Source of the DNA: Mycobacterium sp.
Lineage (GTDB): Bacteria; Actinomycetota; Actinomycetes; Mycobacteriales; Mycobacteriaceae
Direction of reading: 5' to 3'
DNA: 33,141 nucleotides
Assembly (NCBI GenBank): GCA_020438845.1
Contig: JAGQTV010000066.1
Span: forward strand, 1-33,141
This document shows, one piece after another, positions 33,016-33,141 of this stretch. Every line of letters starts with the position of its first letter. The stretch's first letter is position 1. The notes under the pieces were generated by a model. That model was not told the DNA's origin. It saw only the letters and a list, made by a program, of their open reading frames with translations, and searched no databases. The position numbers were made by a program, and so were the translations under genes.

Positions 33016-33141
33016 GGATCTACTGACGTTGTAGTGGGTCATTTCCGTCCTGGTAGTGCTGGGCAGAGACCGCCTCGGGTGAGCATGGCCATGGCGATGA
33101 GTGCGTCGGGGCTGTGGAATCCGTAGGCGCGCTTGGTCAAT
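33016..33141 (-). mobile_element. ISL3-family insertion sequence, terminal part (3' end of element)
   Basis: The element boundary is inferred at 33016, where the + strand reads GGATCTACTGACGTTGTAGT. This is an imperfect copy of the ISL3-type terminus found reversed at 148-167. Inside it is the end of a transposase gene, with its stop 23 bp from the boundary. The insertion interrupts an EAL-domain gene. The 8 bases outside (33008-33015, catgattt) are the expected target-duplication copy. The element runs off the window. Confidence 0.72.
33039..33141 (-). CDS. ISL3-type transposase, C-terminal fragment (runs off window)
   Basis: The minus-strand frame reads, from the window edge to the TGA at 33039-33041, LTKRAYGFHSPDALIAMAML then TRGGLCPALPGRK. 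The run K-R-x-Y/F-G-F-x-S-x-x-A-L-I-A-x-A-M-L followed by GG-x-x-P-x-LPGR is the C-terminus of actinobacterial ISL3-family (IS1096-like) DDE transposases, as I remember it. Thirty-four codons are visible. The gene points the same way as the fragment at the left edge, so the two are probably parts of two copies of one element. Confidence 0.65.
   Translation of the reverse strand, partial: LTKRAYGFHSPDALIAMAMLTRGGLCPALPGRK

Overview
The window looks like a piece of a fast-growing or environmental mycobacterium (Mycolicibacterium-like). GC is high and GTG/TTG starts are frequent. It carries a fused type I fatty acid synthase of 3,067 residues with a separate acpS. The gene order DUF3618, bcp, M20 peptidase, acpS, fas, Rv2525c-like matches, from memory, the Mycobacterium tuberculosis Rv2520c-Rv2525c block. 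No tRNA, rRNA or CRISPR array was seen.

Both ends lie inside an insertion sequence of the ISL3 type. The left edge (1-167) holds one terminal repeat and the first 13 codons of a transposase. The right edge (33016-33141) holds the other terminal repeat and the last ~34 codons of a transposase, in the same orientation. The two terminal repeats resemble each other. The window is therefore either a contig that stops in repeated IS copies or a segment flanked by direct IS copies. The right copy has cut an EAL-domain gene in two.

Layout: 409-4404, two diguanylate cyclases on the minus strand (a five-PAS and a GAF type). 4670-8761, mostly small secreted or surface genes: a CHAP/NlpC-like protein, DUF3297, a GNAT acetyltransferase, a DUF4333 lipoprotein overlapping a Pro/Val-repeat secreted protein, an LAS-type metallopeptidase and DUF3618. 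8855-10901, bcp peroxiredoxin, a small membrane protein, a RibD/DHFR-like reductase and a second LAS-type metallopeptidase. 10886-23506, M20 peptidase, acpS, an MFS exporter wedged between acpS and fas, and fas itself. 23507-23907, the fas control region with a FasR-like inverted repeat and a separate TetR-type palindrome. 23908-24246, a Tat-signal Rv2525c-like gene that appears to have lost its middle half. 24301-26058, a secreted GH16 glucanase with a CRP-like site in its promoter. 26225-31207, PEP synthase, an Rv2004c-like phosphotransferase/ATPase and a divergent Acg-type nitroreductase, a set reminiscent of the DosR hypoxia regulon. 31269-32618, a cytochrome P450. 32615-33015, the EAL remnant.

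Three functional themes stand out: lipid synthesis (FAS-I, with AcpS to load its carrier domain), cell-envelope and secreted proteins, and c-di-GMP turnover genes at both edges. The c-di-GMP set has two synthases and a broken phosphodiesterase. Family assignments come from reading motifs; none was checked by database search.
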